Below, one piece after another: positions 42,834 through 52,049 of a DNA stretch of 64,000 bases. The position numbers and the translations under genes are program-made. This stretch comes from MFD00082-c5 sp963697995. Lineage in GTDB: Bacteria > Chlamydiota > Chlamydiia > Chlamydiales > JAJFMB01. Numbering within the stretch: the first letter of the stretch is position 1; the number at the start of each line of letters is the position of its first letter. The notes below the pieces were generated by a model. The model searched no databases. It had not been told where the DNA came from and was given only the letters and a program-made list of their open reading frames with translations. The stretch lies in contig OY969110.1 in assembly GCA_963697995.1 (NCBI GenBank), positions 1,116,001 through 1,180,000 of the forward strand. The letters are read 5' to 3'.

Positions 42834-44159
42834 TCAAGAGTTATCAACGGATCTTTGCGCTTTTCCCTTTAGCAGAAGAAGGATAGGCGCGCCTGTGAAA
42901 TGGTACTCTTTACGAAATTGATTATAGAGGTACCTTCTATAACTCTCCGTCATCAAATTCGGATTGTTCACAAAAAGAACAAATTTGGGAGGTGAGATAT
43001 CCACTTGAGCCATATAGTAGATTCTTAACCGTTTGCCCTGAATCATCGGTGGGCTAATCTTTTGGAGACAATCTCCCACAAACTTATTCAGTTGGTGAGT
43101 CGGCATTCTTTTCTGTGTGTTCTCCATCACCTCTTCGATGGCAGGAAAAATCTTCTCTAAGTTTCGCCCTGTTTTTGCTGAGATGCAAATAATCGGGCAG
43201 TGTTTTAAGAAGGGGACCTCTTCAGTAATGGCACGAATCACGTGTTCCTGTTGAAACCCTTTGATTAAATCCCATTTGTTAAGCAGTAAAATACACCCCT
43301 TACCGGCCGCTTCAATGTCGTTTGCTATCCGTTTCTCTTGCGTTGTAATCCCATCGTTTGCATCCAAAATCAATAGGCAAATATCTGAGCGCTCTATCGT
43401 TTCCTTTGTCCTAATGTAGGCAAATTTGTCCACCACATCGTGCTCGGCCCCTTTCCGTCTGATTCCCGCTGTATCGATAAAGGTATAAGGCTTCTCCTCA
43501 ACTTCAAGGTGAGTGTCGATACTGTCCCTTGTCGTTCCGGGTATATCGCTCACTATACATCTCTCTTCATTCAAGATTTTATTGATGAGAGATGATTTTC
43601 CGACGTTTGGGCGTCCAAGGATAGCCACTTGAGTGCCTAAAGATTCCTGTTCGGTCTCCTCTTTGGCAATAGGATCGAGAGCCGCCTCTAAAAGTTCTGC
43701 AATATGCCAGTTTTGAGTCGCAGAGACCGGGACCATTGTTTGGATCCCAAGCGATTGAAATTCGAAACTCTCTTCTCTTTCCCTATTATCCACTTTATTG
43801 ATAGCAAGAATAAGCGGCTTTTTAGTCCGAAGAAGAAGGTTCGCAACGTCTCTATCAAGAAGAGTCGGGCCCACTTTTGCATCGACCACCATAATCAGAC
43901 TGTCCGCCTCTTCGATGGCAATTTCAGCCTGCCTTTTGACCTCTTCATTGAAGAGAGCTTGCGATTTGGCATTGATCCCCCCAGTGTCGATTGCTAAAAA
44001 GGGGCGACCAAAGAGGTTAGCTTCGTGGTAGAGACGATCCCTCGTCACCCCTTCAGCCTCGTCGACAATCGCAATCCTTCTACCGCAAATTTTGTTAAAA
44101 AGAGCTGATTTTCCCACGTTGGGGCGGCCGACGATAGCAAGCTTTGGCAGTCTTTTCAT
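42834..44159 (-). CDS. der: Ribosome assembly GTPase Der (EngA)
   Basis: Double GTPase required for 50S maturation. The first G domain has GRPNVGKSALFNKI and DTGGI; the second has GRPNVGKSSLINKIL, DTAGIRRKG, NKWD and SAKTG. The C-terminal KH-like domain follows (PPKFVLFVNNP, ending KGKAQRS). I chose the ATG at 44159 (MKRLPKLAIVGRP) because it has AAGGA upstream and matches the family; the longer frame adds 23 unlikely residues. It is 441 aa, typical. Confidence 0.97.
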   Translation of the reverse strand: MKRLPKLAIVGRPNVGKSALFNKICGRRIAIVDEAEGVTRDRLYHEANLFGRPFLAIDTGGINAKSQALFNEEVKRQAEIAIEEADSLIMVVDAKVGPTLLDRDVANLLLRTKKPLILAINKVDNREREESFEFQSLGIQTMVPVSATQNWHIAELLEAALDPIAKEETEQESLGTQVAILGRPNVGKSSLINKILNEERCIVSDIPGTTRDSIDTHLEVEEKPYTFIDTAGIRRKGAEHDVVDKFAYIRTKETIERSDICLLILDANDGITTQEKRIANDIEAAGKGCILLLNKWDLIKGFQQEHVIRAITEEVPFLKHCPIICISAKTGRNLEKIFPAIEEVMENTQKRMPTHQLNKFVGDCLQKISPPMIQGKRLRIYYMAQVDISPPKFVLFVNNPNLMTESYRRYLYNQFRKEYHFTGAPILLLLKGKAQRSVDNS

Positions 44160-44288
44160 TCTATTCCTTAAGAGTTGAAGGGAAGATTTTAAACGATACG
44201 GGTTAAAAATGTAAAGGTCTAAATTCAAGTTTTATTAGGGTTGATTTTTATTAAACATTAATATATAAAGGAAGTTTGAGGCACTTTT

Positions 44289-46157
44289 ATGGTTCAGAAT
44301 GCTTATAATGACGATGTTAGTTTATTTCCCATCAAGCTAGAGCTTGCAGGTTACTCCTTTTCAACCTTTAAACAAGATCTTTTAGCCGGTTTTTCTGTTT
44401 CATTTTTAGCTGTTCCCCAAGCGATGGCTTGTGCTCTTTTAGCGGGATTGCCTCTTTATTGCGGCCTTTTCGCTGCCGTGTTTACCTCCATGATAGCCGC
44501 TTTTTTTGGATCTTCTCGCCATTTAATCGTAGGACCTAGCAATGCAGTCGCCATTTTGATTCAGGTGGCAACTTCTGAAATATTATTTACCTATTATCGG
44601 GGAATTGTGGGATCTGAACGGGATATAATCGCTCTTCAAATCATGATTCAGATCACCCTTGTTGTCGGGGTTCTTCAACTGCTGGCAGCCTTTTTTCGTC
44701 TAGGGCGCTTGACTCAGTTTGTGAGTCACTCTGTAGTTGTCGGATATTTGGCAGGGGTTGCGGTTTCTCTAGTAGTCAATCAATTATTTACATTTATGGG
44801 TCTTGCTAAGAGTTATAATGTTCACTCCGTTTCAGATAAATTATACTATCTTTTCACTCACTTGAGTAAAGTGCATATCCATACTCTCTTTGTTGGATTT
44901 GGTAGTATGTTTTTGATGATATTTTTTAGGGGAATTAGTAAAAAAATACCAAGTGCTGTTCTTACTATTGTGATTGCAAGTTTAGCGCTTTTTGTGGCAG
45001 ACCAGTATTTTTATCAAGGCGCTTCTTGCGAATACCCTTGTTTTTCTGAAGGGGTCGTTCAAAAGGTGATGGTTGTTGGAGATACTGGCGATGTTTATGG
45101 AATTATTCCTAGGATTTCATGGCCAACACTTCACTTTGGTCTTTTAAATAATATTTTGTCAGTTTCTTTTGCGATAGCGTTATTGTCGATTATGGAGACG
45201 ACGTCGGTGGCTAAATCGACAGCTGCAAGTTCAGGGCAGAGATTGAGTGTCAACCAGGAGATTTTCGGACTTGGATTATCAAACTTGCTCTCTTCCTTTA
45301 TTGGAGCGATGCCAGTTGCGGGGAGTGCTTCAAGAACATCTTTTAGCTACGAGCATGGGGCTAAAACGCGTCTTTCGTCGATTATCGGTTCTGTTTTTGT
45401 GGGATTGACTCTTTATTTATTTGGCCCATTGATTTCCAAAGTGCCTCTTGCCGCTCTTTCGGCGATTTTGATCATGAGTGCATTGGGGATTGTGAACAGG
45501 TCCCATTTGCGTCTCTGTTTAAAGGCGACGAGATCGGACGGGTTTGTATTGGTAACGACGTTTCTTGCCTGCCTTTTCTTAAGCCTTGATGTGGCTTTTT
45601 ATATTGGGGTGATTCTTTCGATTGCGCTTTACTTAAAGAAGGCGGCTATTCCTCAATTGATCGAGTATACAATCGATGAGCAGGGGAGTTTAAAAAACAG
45701 GGAAGCCGGGATTCGGGGGGAGAGGCAAAAGATCCGGGTGATTAAAGTGAATGGGGAGCTTTTCTTTGGGGCAGCCGACCTGTTTCAAACGACGCTTAAG
45801 TCAATAGCGGAGGATGACACGACAACTCGCGTGATTGTGTTACAGTTGAAAAATGCAAGGGATATCGATGCGACAGCTTGCCTTGCTTTGAAACAACTGC
45901 ACGACTACTTAGTCAGTTCAAAAAGGTATTTGATTGCTTGTGGATTAACGCTTCACATTTGGGAAGTGTTAAGCGATGCAGGTCTTGTCGATCTATTGGG
46001 TAAGGAAAACTTATTTTTATTTGATGAGAGATACCCCAACTTGCACATCCAAAAGGCTCTTGCAAAGGCCAAAAAACTGGTTTCAAACCACGAAGAGGAG
46101 ATCCCTTTAGAAAAACCTGCGGTAATAGAACCTCTTGTTATTCCTGTGGAGGGTTAA
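44289..46157 (+). CDS. SulP-family anion transporter with STAS domain
   Basis: 622-aa inner-membrane transporter. The N-terminal SulP signature is present (DLLAGFSVSFLAVPQAMACA; GPSNAVAI), with 10-14 transmembrane helices. The second conserved block is GLSNLLSSFIGAMPVAGSASRTSF. The C-terminal about 140 residues are a STAS domain (VIKVNGELFFGAADLFQTTL; DIDATACLALKQL). Members move sulfate, bicarbonate or dicarboxylates; the substrate is not predictable. GGAAGTTTGAGGC lies before the ATG. Confidence 0.9.
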   Translation: MVQNAYNDDVSLFPIKLELAGYSFSTFKQDLLAGFSVSFLAVPQAMACALLAGLPLYCGLFAAVFTSMIAAFFGSSRHLIVGPSNAVAILIQVATSEILFTYYRGIVGSERDIIALQIMIQITLVVGVLQLLAAFFRLGRLTQFVSHSVVVGYLAGVAVSLVVNQLFTFMGLAKSYNVHSVSDKLYYLFTHLSKVHIHTLFVGFGSMFLMIFFRGISKKIPSAVLTIVIASLALFVADQYFYQGASCEYPCFSEGVVQKVMVVGDTGDVYGIIPRISWPTLHFGLLNNILSVSFAIALLSIMETTSVAKSTAASSGQRLSVNQEIFGLGLSNLLSSFIGAMPVAGSASRTSFSYEHGAKTRLSSIIGSVFVGLTLYLFGPLISKVPLAALSAILIMSALGIVNRSHLRLCLKATRSDGFVLVTTFLACLFLSLDVAFYIGVILSIALYLKKAAIPQLIEYTIDEQGSLKNREAGIRGERQKIRVIKVNGELFFGAADLFQTTLKSIAEDDTTTRVIVLQLKNARDIDATACLALKQLHDYLVSSKRYLIACGLTLHIWEVLSDAGLVDLLGKENLFLFDERYPNLHIQKALAKAKKLVSNHEEEIPLEKPAVIEPLVIPVEG

Positions 46158-46181
46158 CCCAAATTTGCCCTTGCCCTCCCC

Positions 46182-46475
46182 CCCCAACTTACCCTTGCCC
46201 TGTAAGCGTCAAACGAGGCCATGCATAAAAAACCGCGAAGCGGTTGCCGGAGGGGGTAAAGGGGGAACCGCGCAGGGGTTCCCCCTTTAAAGATGCTTTA
46301 AGTTGTAAACATCGAAGAGCAAACTATAATCTCGAATCTTTTTGATCAATTGTAATGATTTCATCTAAGTGGGGAAACCCCTGCGCGGTTTCCCCTTTAC
46401 CCCTTCCGGCAACCGCTTCGCGGTTTTTTATACATGGCCTCGTTTGACGCTTACTGGGCAAGGGCAAGTTTGGGG
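46182..46475. repeat. 294-bp element with about 104-bp inverted arms
   Basis: The left arm (46182-46285) and right arm (46371-46475) are near-perfect reverse complements, separated by an 85-bp AT-rich spacer. Each arm contains smaller hairpins (AACCGCGAAGCGGTT; GGGGAACCGCGCAGGGGTTCCCC split as GGGGAACC GCGCA GGGGTTCCCC). It is GC-richer than its surroundings and fills the 323-bp gap between the convergent SulP and methyltransferase genes, where it could stop transcription from both sides. No ORF. Confidence 0.92.
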
Positions 46476-46480
46476 AAGGA

Positions 46481-47368
46481 CTAATAGATCCAAGTCAATT
46501 CGTGTTTATTGTGGTAAAGATGGATGATTTCGCTACCCTTAATTTTTGCAAAGCGATCCACGATTTCAAAGTCGGCATCCCCTAAAAACTTTAACGTGCA
46601 CACAAAACGGGTTGAAGGGCTTAATTCAAGCCAGTTCATTACAAAAGAGTAAAGCTTTTCAGGAGTGCAGATCAGGTCGCTAAAAACCCACGTCACTTCA
46701 GGAAAATCAGTAGGTTTTAAGGAAAAAGCATCTTTTTTTAAAAAAGTCACGTTCGGAAGCGCTTGAATGTGATCTGCAAGGGGCGCTTTGTCTACAGCCG
46801 TGACTTTAAGTCCCAGTCCCTGCAGTACCCACGTCCAGCTTCCAGGAGATGCCCCAAGTTCTAGGCACTCTTCCCCTTTTGATGGAACCCTTTGTGTTCT
46901 TAAAAAAGCTTCCCAAAGCTTTAAATAGGCGCGGCTTGGAGGCGTCTTATCCTCGTGAAAATGGACTTCCCCCAAAGCAAAGGGGCTTTTTGAGTGGGCG
47001 GAAGCTATCATTGTATTTTCGTCGATTAAAGTCCAAGAACCCAAAGGGGTTGTCGGTAGTTTTGAAAAAAAATGAATAGGTTTTGGAGAAAAGTAAGCCA
47101 GCTTTTTCTGGATCAGCTCCCCCCTTCTGAAATTTTGAAAGGGAAGATAGCCCCAAAGTTTTTGTTTAGCTTTTAGTTGGTTGGCCCCGTCATTTATTGA
47201 AGTGAAAGAAATCACTTCGGGGTCGTACCAGATGTCTTGGGCAAAATAGACGTTTTGAGGTTCACCTTTTGTGATGAAAAGAGGCCCATATCTTCCTATG
47301 ATCCCTTTAAGCTCTCTCTCAAGTTCATTCTCTAAACCCGTTTTAGCAAGATAACCCGTTTGTTTCAC
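46481..47368 (-). CDS. RlmM/FtsJ-like ribose 2'-O-methyltransferase
   Basis: SAM-dependent RNA methyltransferase, 295 aa. The SAM loop is LELGASPGSWTWVLQGLG. A K-D-K-E catalytic set is placed as in RlmM: Lys in SRAYLKLWE, Asp in VFSDLIC, Lys in CTLKFLG, Glu in HELTWIY. A short N-terminal THUMP-like/RFLD region (GLENELERELKGI) precedes it. E. coli RlmM acts on C2498 of 23S rRNA; the exact target here is inferred. It overlaps the SpoU gene by ATGA. Confidence 0.85.
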   Translation of the reverse strand: MKQTGYLAKTGLENELERELKGIIGRYGPLFITKGEPQNVYFAQDIWYDPEVISFTSINDGANQLKAKQKLWGYLPFQNFRRGELIQKKLAYFSPKPIHFFSKLPTTPLGSWTLIDENTMIASAHSKSPFALGEVHFHEDKTPPSRAYLKLWEAFLRTQRVPSKGEECLELGASPGSWTWVLQGLGLKVTAVDKAPLADHIQALPNVTFLKKDAFSLKPTDFPEVTWVFSDLICTPEKLYSFVMNWLELSPSTRFVCTLKFLGDADFEIVDRFAKIKGSEIIHLYHNKHELTWIY

Positions 47369-48102
47369 TTCGAACCCTTATGTTGTCTAAAATATTCGGC
47401 AAGAAAAAGGGACGCAGCGACCGAAACGTTAAGGCTCTCAATCTTATTTGATCCGGGAATTTGCACATGGTGTGTTGTTAGTGATTCAAGAGCCTCGCTC
47501 ACGCCAAAAGATTCCGAACCCAAAATAATGATACTTTTTTTCGGGAAGCAGAAACTAAAGAGCGATTCCCCTTTGTGAGATGAGGTGCTAATGATTGAGT
47601 AGCCCTGTTTTTTTAAAGTCTCTAAAGTTTTTTTAGGCTGTTTTAAGTGAATCAGATCGACAAATTCTGCCCCACCCTTAGCCACTCGGCAAGCTGAAGC
47701 AGAAAGGTTTGGCATTTTTTTTGCCTCTCCTAAAATAAAAGGGAAATCAAAATGAGCACACGTTCTCACGATTGAACCTAAATTGTGAGGGTTTTCAACC
47801 CCATCTAAATAAAGAAACCCTTCGTTTTTTCCCCTTTTAAGAAAAACCTCTTCCGAAATACTCTTCTTTTCCTTCGCAAGGAAGCAAACCCCTTCGTGAT
47901 GAACAGACCCCGAAACCTTTTCAAGCTCCTCGTTTGTTGTGACGCTATACCCTCTTTTCTTTTCTGAACACCACTTTAGAACCGATTTAAGAAGATTTAA
48001 TTTTGATTTTTCAACCCAAACTCGGATCACATCCTCAGATCTCGTTTCCCAAAGGGTTAAACACGTCTGAAGACCAAAATATTTGCATTCATCTGTTTTC
48101 AT
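47365..48102 (-). CDS. SpoU/TrmH-family RNA methyltransferase
   Basis: 245 aa with an N-terminal substrate-binding domain (about 1-85), then the SPOUT fold. Motif 1 is GVENPHNLGSIVRTCAHF, motif 2 IILGSESFGVS, and motif 3 KIESLNVSVAASLFLAEY, forming the knot. It methylates a 2'-OH of rRNA or tRNA; the target is unknown. It is co-translated with the RlmM-like gene through ATGA. Confidence 0.9.
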   Translation of the reverse strand: MKTDECKYFGLQTCLTLWETRSEDVIRVWVEKSKLNLLKSVLKWCSEKKRGYSVTTNEELEKVSGSVHHEGVCFLAKEKKSISEEVFLKRGKNEGFLYLDGVENPHNLGSIVRTCAHFDFPFILGEAKKMPNLSASACRVAKGGAEFVDLIHLKQPKKTLETLKKQGYSIISTSSHKGESLFSFCFPKKSIIILGSESFGVSEALESLTTHHVQIPGSNKIESLNVSVAASLFLAEYFRQHKGSK

Positions 48103-48246
48103 GAGTAACTAAAAGATTTTTTACATCGATTGTAATCTATAATAAGAAAAATTGCAATCGATTTGCTAATTTTTTTGTCGTAAATAAAAAAATAATTTAA
48201 TAAATAAACATTTGATTATTATATTTAAATAATATAAGATACCTCG

Positions 48247-48252
48247 TATAAT
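48247..48252 (+). promoter_or_regulatory. -10 box of the gene at 48265
   Basis: TATAAT ends 12 bp before the ATG at 48265. This gives a very short or absent leader, as at the RhoGEF-like gene. Confidence 0.4.
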
Positions 48253-48264
48253 TTAGGTCTTATC

Positions 48265-50199
48265 ATGAATTTTTCAATTTCAAATGGTTTTTATCCCTCG
48301 AATGAATCTTTTAATGAATTTAATTTAAAAAATCTATTAACGAGGAATTTAGTCGAGGAGGAAAAAATTGAGAAAGAGTTGTATGACGATAAAAATTCTC
48401 CCCTTTCAGAAGGTTTAGAAAGCGAAAAAGACCTTCACAAGGAATCAGGTGAGGCCTTTTTTAAAGGGACAAAAACTATTCATGGAAGGTTGATCGATTT
48501 TGACCAAGTCACTTCCTGGTATCGAACAAAAGATCCGAAAGATTTAGTTCATCCTGTTTTGACTGAATTAACAAATTTTTATACTTCGGAAAAATTCTTA
48601 GAGAAGCCCCCTACAACTCAAGCGAATGCAGATCTTCTTAGAAAATTGGCGATGAAAGAGGCAATAAAAGAGATTTTACCCCTTTTTGAAGAAGAAAAAA
48701 AAGTGCTTCTTATGGTTTTGGAAATTGAACGATGCACTTCGGCGGTTTTTCAAAAGCAATTTCTTTTTCGACGACCGATGTTGTACGATAAAACCTTCAA
48801 CGAGTTAAAAGCGAGTCTTCTCGATTTACCAAAGCCCACAACAGTTGATAGATTTCAGTTTTGTGAGTGGTTTGATGACGTTTCAAGGGATGCTCAAAAG
48901 GTTGAGAATACTTCTTATATTGCGCCAGAATCATTATTAGAAAAAAAGGAAGCCCTATTCGCCTTTTCGAATTTAAAAGATGATAGTGAGCTTGCAGATA
49001 TGGCAAAGGACATTCTTCGCAAGTTAGATCGGGATGCCTTGGTGTTAAAAACAAAACAGTGTTTAAAAGAAGTTCAGGAATTATATCTTCGAGTAAGTCT
49101 TCATTTAATTAAAAAATCTATTTTTCCAATCGGTTTGAAGTGGTTTCCTTTTTTTGGTTTGATTCTTAATATTATGGCAGAGAGAGACAAAGCGATTGGT
49201 ACAGCTGTTCACCATCAAAAAGATTGGCCCAATTTATTAAAAAGACGCTTCTCCTTGATGGATCGGGTGCACTGGAAATACTCTCATATTTATCGCTTTT
49301 TGGCAGAGGATGCCCTTCAAAATTCTTATTTTTTTGAAAGACAAAATCGCCTTCTCAATCTTTTAAAAGAGAGGTATGGGCATGCGGGAGAGACTCTTTT
49401 TGCACCTCACTTCATCAAAGTTGAAAAGAGTGCTATCCCTTTAAACTTACTCGAGTTTTCTCAATCTGAAGTTGAGAAAAAAAAGGGAAAGTCACCTCAA
49501 CCTAAAGCCACTGTGGTGCAAAAAAAATCGCAAAGTGAAAGTTCCTCTTCGAGAGAGCCGCCATTGCCAAAAACCCTCACTTTGACCCCTCTTCAAGAGA
49601 GACTTAATCGGATTTCACAGTTTCATTATTCATACGACCATCGTTTGTGGCGCTGGTTTGCAATAGATCCTGCAAAAGATTTGTCTGAGGTTCGGAAATT
49701 TAAAGATAGGGGAGAGTTGACTTATCAAGCAGCCTCTGATGAAGAGCTTTTAAAAAGTTGGCAACAACACAGCTTCCCTGCCATTGAGATCATCTATCAA
49801 GATCCCGATTTTAAGAAGCGGTTTACAAGGGATAACAAAAAAGAAGATGGGTTGGGATTTTGGATGATGTGTCGTCTTGAGATGGAGAAAACCCCCGTTT
49901 TAGATGGTAGGGTCCGGATCGGATTTTACGAGGAGGATGGAAAGACGATTATGCATCGTTTTTTCAATCCGGGAAATGAAACAGGAGTCACAGCTAAACA
50001 GCTTAAATCGACACTAAAGGACGAAACTTTAAAAGATGAAGGGGATGTTTTTTATCAGACTCAAAAACAAAACCAATGGTTTTTTAAAGATCAACTTCTA
50101 GAAGTGGAAGGTGAGGGGGCTTTTGAGAGAATTCGGATAAGGCAAACGGTTAGAAAAATGACACTGATAGCGATTCAAATCCCTTCATGGATCAAATAA
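48265..50199 (+). CDS. Unknown 644-aa protein
   Basis: No family is recognised. It has no Sec signal, and a short hydrophobic stretch near residue 290-300 (WFPFFGLILNIM) is the only membrane candidate. The N-terminal 60 residues are Ser/Asn/Glu-rich (MNFSISNGFYPSNESF), typical of type III-secreted N-termini but not diagnostic. The middle is helical, and a Ser/Lys/Pro linker around residues 408-440 precedes a C-terminal domain (FHYSYDHRLWRWFAIDPAK; ending RKMTLIAIQIPSWIK). Its low-GC codon use resembles the other candidate effectors. A hairpin follows it. Confidence 0.6.
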   Translation: MNFSISNGFYPSNESFNEFNLKNLLTRNLVEEEKIEKELYDDKNSPLSEGLESEKDLHKESGEAFFKGTKTIHGRLIDFDQVTSWYRTKDPKDLVHPVLTELTNFYTSEKFLEKPPTTQANADLLRKLAMKEAIKEILPLFEEEKKVLLMVLEIERCTSAVFQKQFLFRRPMLYDKTFNELKASLLDLPKPTTVDRFQFCEWFDDVSRDAQKVENTSYIAPESLLEKKEALFAFSNLKDDSELADMAKDILRKLDRDALVLKTKQCLKEVQELYLRVSLHLIKKSIFPIGLKWFPFFGLILNIMAERDKAIGTAVHHQKDWPNLLKRRFSLMDRVHWKYSHIYRFLAEDALQNSYFFERQNRLLNLLKERYGHAGETLFAPHFIKVEKSAIPLNLLEFSQSEVEKKKGKSPQPKATVVQKKSQSESSSSREPPLPKTLTLTPLQERLNRISQFHYSYDHRLWRWFAIDPAKDLSEVRKFKDRGELTYQAASDEELLKSWQQHSFPAIEIIYQDPDFKKRFTRDNKKEDGLGFWMMCRLEMEKTPVLDGRVRIGFYEEDGKTIMHRFFNPGNETGVTAKQLKSTLKDETLKDEGDVFYQTQKQNQWFFKDQLLEVEGEGAFERIRIRQTVRKMTLIAIQIPSWIK

Positions 50200-50210
50200 A
50201 CATTAAATGA

Positions 50211-50232
50211 GGCACTCCACTAAAGGAGTGCC
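50211..50232. terminator. Hairpin between convergent genes
   Basis: Perfect 8-bp stem GGCACTCC / GGAGTGCC with a 6-base loop (ACTAAA), located between the convergent genes ending at 50199 and 50242. No good T-run follows on either strand, so termination is plausible but not certain. Confidence 0.5.
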
Positions 50233-50241
50233 CCTAAAAGA

Positions 50242-50682
50242 TTAGCTGTTTTTTGTTCCAGCTTTTTGAAGAGATGAAATAAGGTTAGCTACTTGGCTAA
50301 ACATTTGTTGATACCCTTGGAAAAGAGATGGAGCATCTTTTGCATCAGTCTCTTCTGGCATGTTAGCTTCAAGTTTCTTTTGAATAGCAGGGTCTTGTTT
50401 TGCTCTTGCGCGTACGTTGTTGATGATTTTATTGACATCGTTTACGTATTGTTGAAAACTTTCTTTTCCGCTTACAAGTTCCCAAAACTCTTGTTGGATC
50501 GCATCATTATCTTCTTTTGTCAAAGAAGAAAGAATCGTTCCGAGTTCTTCAAAACTCATGTTAATGTCGTTCAAGTCCTCTTTCGTCTCTTCTCTTGGAT
50601 GAGTTTTATCGAGGTCATTTGAAAGATTTTTTGTTGATTCATTTAAATTTGTAATAATTTCAAACAATTTATCGATAGCCAT
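50242..50682 (-). CDS. Small helical protein of unknown function
   Basis: 146 aa, acidic, predicted fully alpha-helical (FEIITNLNESTKNLSNDLDK; SFQQYVNDVNKIINNVRARA), with no membrane segment and no known motif. AAGGAG sits 7 bp before the ATG, one of the strongest ribosome binding sites in the window, suggesting high expression. Size and composition would fit a chaperone or secreted helical protein. It lies 119 bp downstream of the six-gene ACP cluster on the same strand but with its own leader containing a palindrome. Confidence 0.65.
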   Translation of the reverse strand: MAIDKLFEIITNLNESTKNLSNDLDKTHPREETKEDLNDINMSFEELGTILSSLTKEDNDAIQQEFWELVSGKESFQQYVNDVNKIINNVRARAKQDPAIQKKLEANMPEETDAKDAPSLFQGYQQMFSQVANLISSLQKAGTKNS

Positions 50683-50711
50683 GGCTGACTCCTTATTTTT
50701 TTGGTTAATAA

Positions 50712-50726
50712 AGTGACTTGGTCACT
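50712..50726. promoter_or_regulatory. Palindrome AGTGAC-TTG-GTCACT in the leader
   Basis: A perfect 6-bp dyad around 3 bases, about 30 bp upstream of the strong-RBS gene at 50682. It could be an operator or a leader hairpin; no regulator is identified. Confidence 0.35.
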
Positions 50727-50801
50727 AATAAGAAACTAAACCAAATAATAAACTAACTCAAATTAATAATTAGTAAAGATATATAAATCACTGAAAATTA
50801 G

Positions 50802-52049
50802 TTATATAATTATAATTAATTTCTTTTTGTTTAGTTGATTTAAATAATCGATAATTTGATTTAAAGGTAATTGAAGATCGTGAGCGAGAGACTCAGCAAA
50901 GCTGTATTTGGGTAGTAGGGGAATTTCATCCATTAGGGCTCTCATTTCATTTGGTTTTAGGTGATTAAATGCGGCCTGTCCTGGATCGATGTAGAGGTTG
51001 TACTTTGGGTTTGCGAGCGAAAAGACCCCTTTTGAGGTTTTGTGGATGAGGGTTTTTTTGTCCAGTTTTAATACCGTGTTAAAAAGGAGGTTAGTGGCTT
51101 CTTCAAGAGCCTCCTTAGAGATGATAGAAAGGTTGTCTTTATTTGAGTGGTATTCGGGGTAGGGGTATCTTGAGAGGCTACACATCGGGATTCCGTAAGA
51201 TTCAAAGACGACCTCATCGTTACAGATGATACTTCTAAAGGGCCCTGATTTAAGGGGAGCTTCCTCGAGAAGGGTTTTTTCGATTTGCCCTTTTTTTAAG
51301 CGGCTTAATTGAAGTGATAATTCATTTTTATTTCCGAGCATCTCAAGGAAAATCGCTTCGATTAAGGGTTTTTTGGCACTTTTTCCAAGATAGAACTGCG
51401 ATCCTATGATCTCTTGAACGATGAGGAGTCGATAAGTGAATTTCGTTTTAATTTCTGAGAGTTTTTTAAAAAGCTCAACTCCCACAGCTACCCCTGAAAG
51501 ATCGTCATTGGCCATTCCAGGGTGGTCGAGGTGAGCGACAAAGATGAATCCCTCTTCAAACTCCCCTTTTTTTATATATTCAGCCACTTTTAAAGTGCCC
51601 GGAGACTCTTCTGTTTCAATTTCGACCTCATACTCCCCCTCTTTTAAACTGTCGTAAAACTTTTTTGTGACGCAAAATCCAAAATCTCTTTCCCAAGGGC
51701 GGTAGTGTTGCCTAAAGTGGTAGGGGATAGCATTTTCATCTCTTAAGTCGTAGTGGAGGTGTTTTTTTAATTCATCGAGCGTAAGAGTCCCTTTAAAGGG
51801 GCTTGAGAGCCCCATAATTTTTAAGGGATGATCCACTTCGAAAAGAGTTTTCCCCTTTTGCTTAATGGTTCCTCTGATAAGATCCCATTTTGGGGGAATG
51901 ACCCATCCTTTATAGGGTTTATCTGTGGTATATTCGTGGATTTTAAAGGGAAGAAAGGTTTGTAGAAAAGCAAGGCTTTTGTCGTAATCAGAGGAACAGA
52001 AGATCCGGTTCAAGCGCCACAAGTTTTCTAAAATAGTGTAGGCAATCAT
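50802..52049 (-). CDS. M28/DUF4910-like zinc aminopeptidase
   Basis: 415 aa. Metal-binding residues of an M28-type fold are visible: HLDHPGMANDDLSG (His and bridging Asp), a Glu in VQEIIGS, and His in PEYHSNKDNL. The C-terminal about 60 residues look like a winged helix (FAESLAHDLQLPLNQII). Members of this DUF4910-type family occur in sugar or secondary-metabolite gene sets. It is the last of six overlapping genes and shares ATGA with the AAC(3)-like gene. The likely job is hydrolysis of an amide or peptide bond in the pathway product; this is inferred. Confidence 0.75.
   Translation of the reverse strand: MIAYTILENLWRLNRIFCSSDYDKSLAFLQTFLPFKIHEYTTDKPYKGWVIPPKWDLIRGTIKQKGKTLFEVDHPLKIMGLSSPFKGTLTLDELKKHLHYDLRDENAIPYHFRQHYRPWERDFGFCVTKKFYDSLKEGEYEVEIETEESPGTLKVAEYIKKGEFEEGFIFVAHLDHPGMANDDLSGVAVGVELFKKLSEIKTKFTYRLLIVQEIIGSQFYLGKSAKKPLIEAIFLEMLGNKNELSLQLSRLKKGQIEKTLLEEAPLKSGPFRSIICNDEVVFESYGIPMCSLSRYPYPEYHSNKDNLSIISKEALEEATNLLFNTVLKLDKKTLIHKTSKGVFSLANPKYNLYIDPGQAAFNHLKPNEMRALMDEIPLLPKYSFAESLAHDLQLPLNQIIDYLNQLNKKKLIIII

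Noticed and set aside
42834..44159. Der start at 44228
   Set aside because: The extra 23 residues do not match the family and the ATG at 44159 has a good AAGGA.
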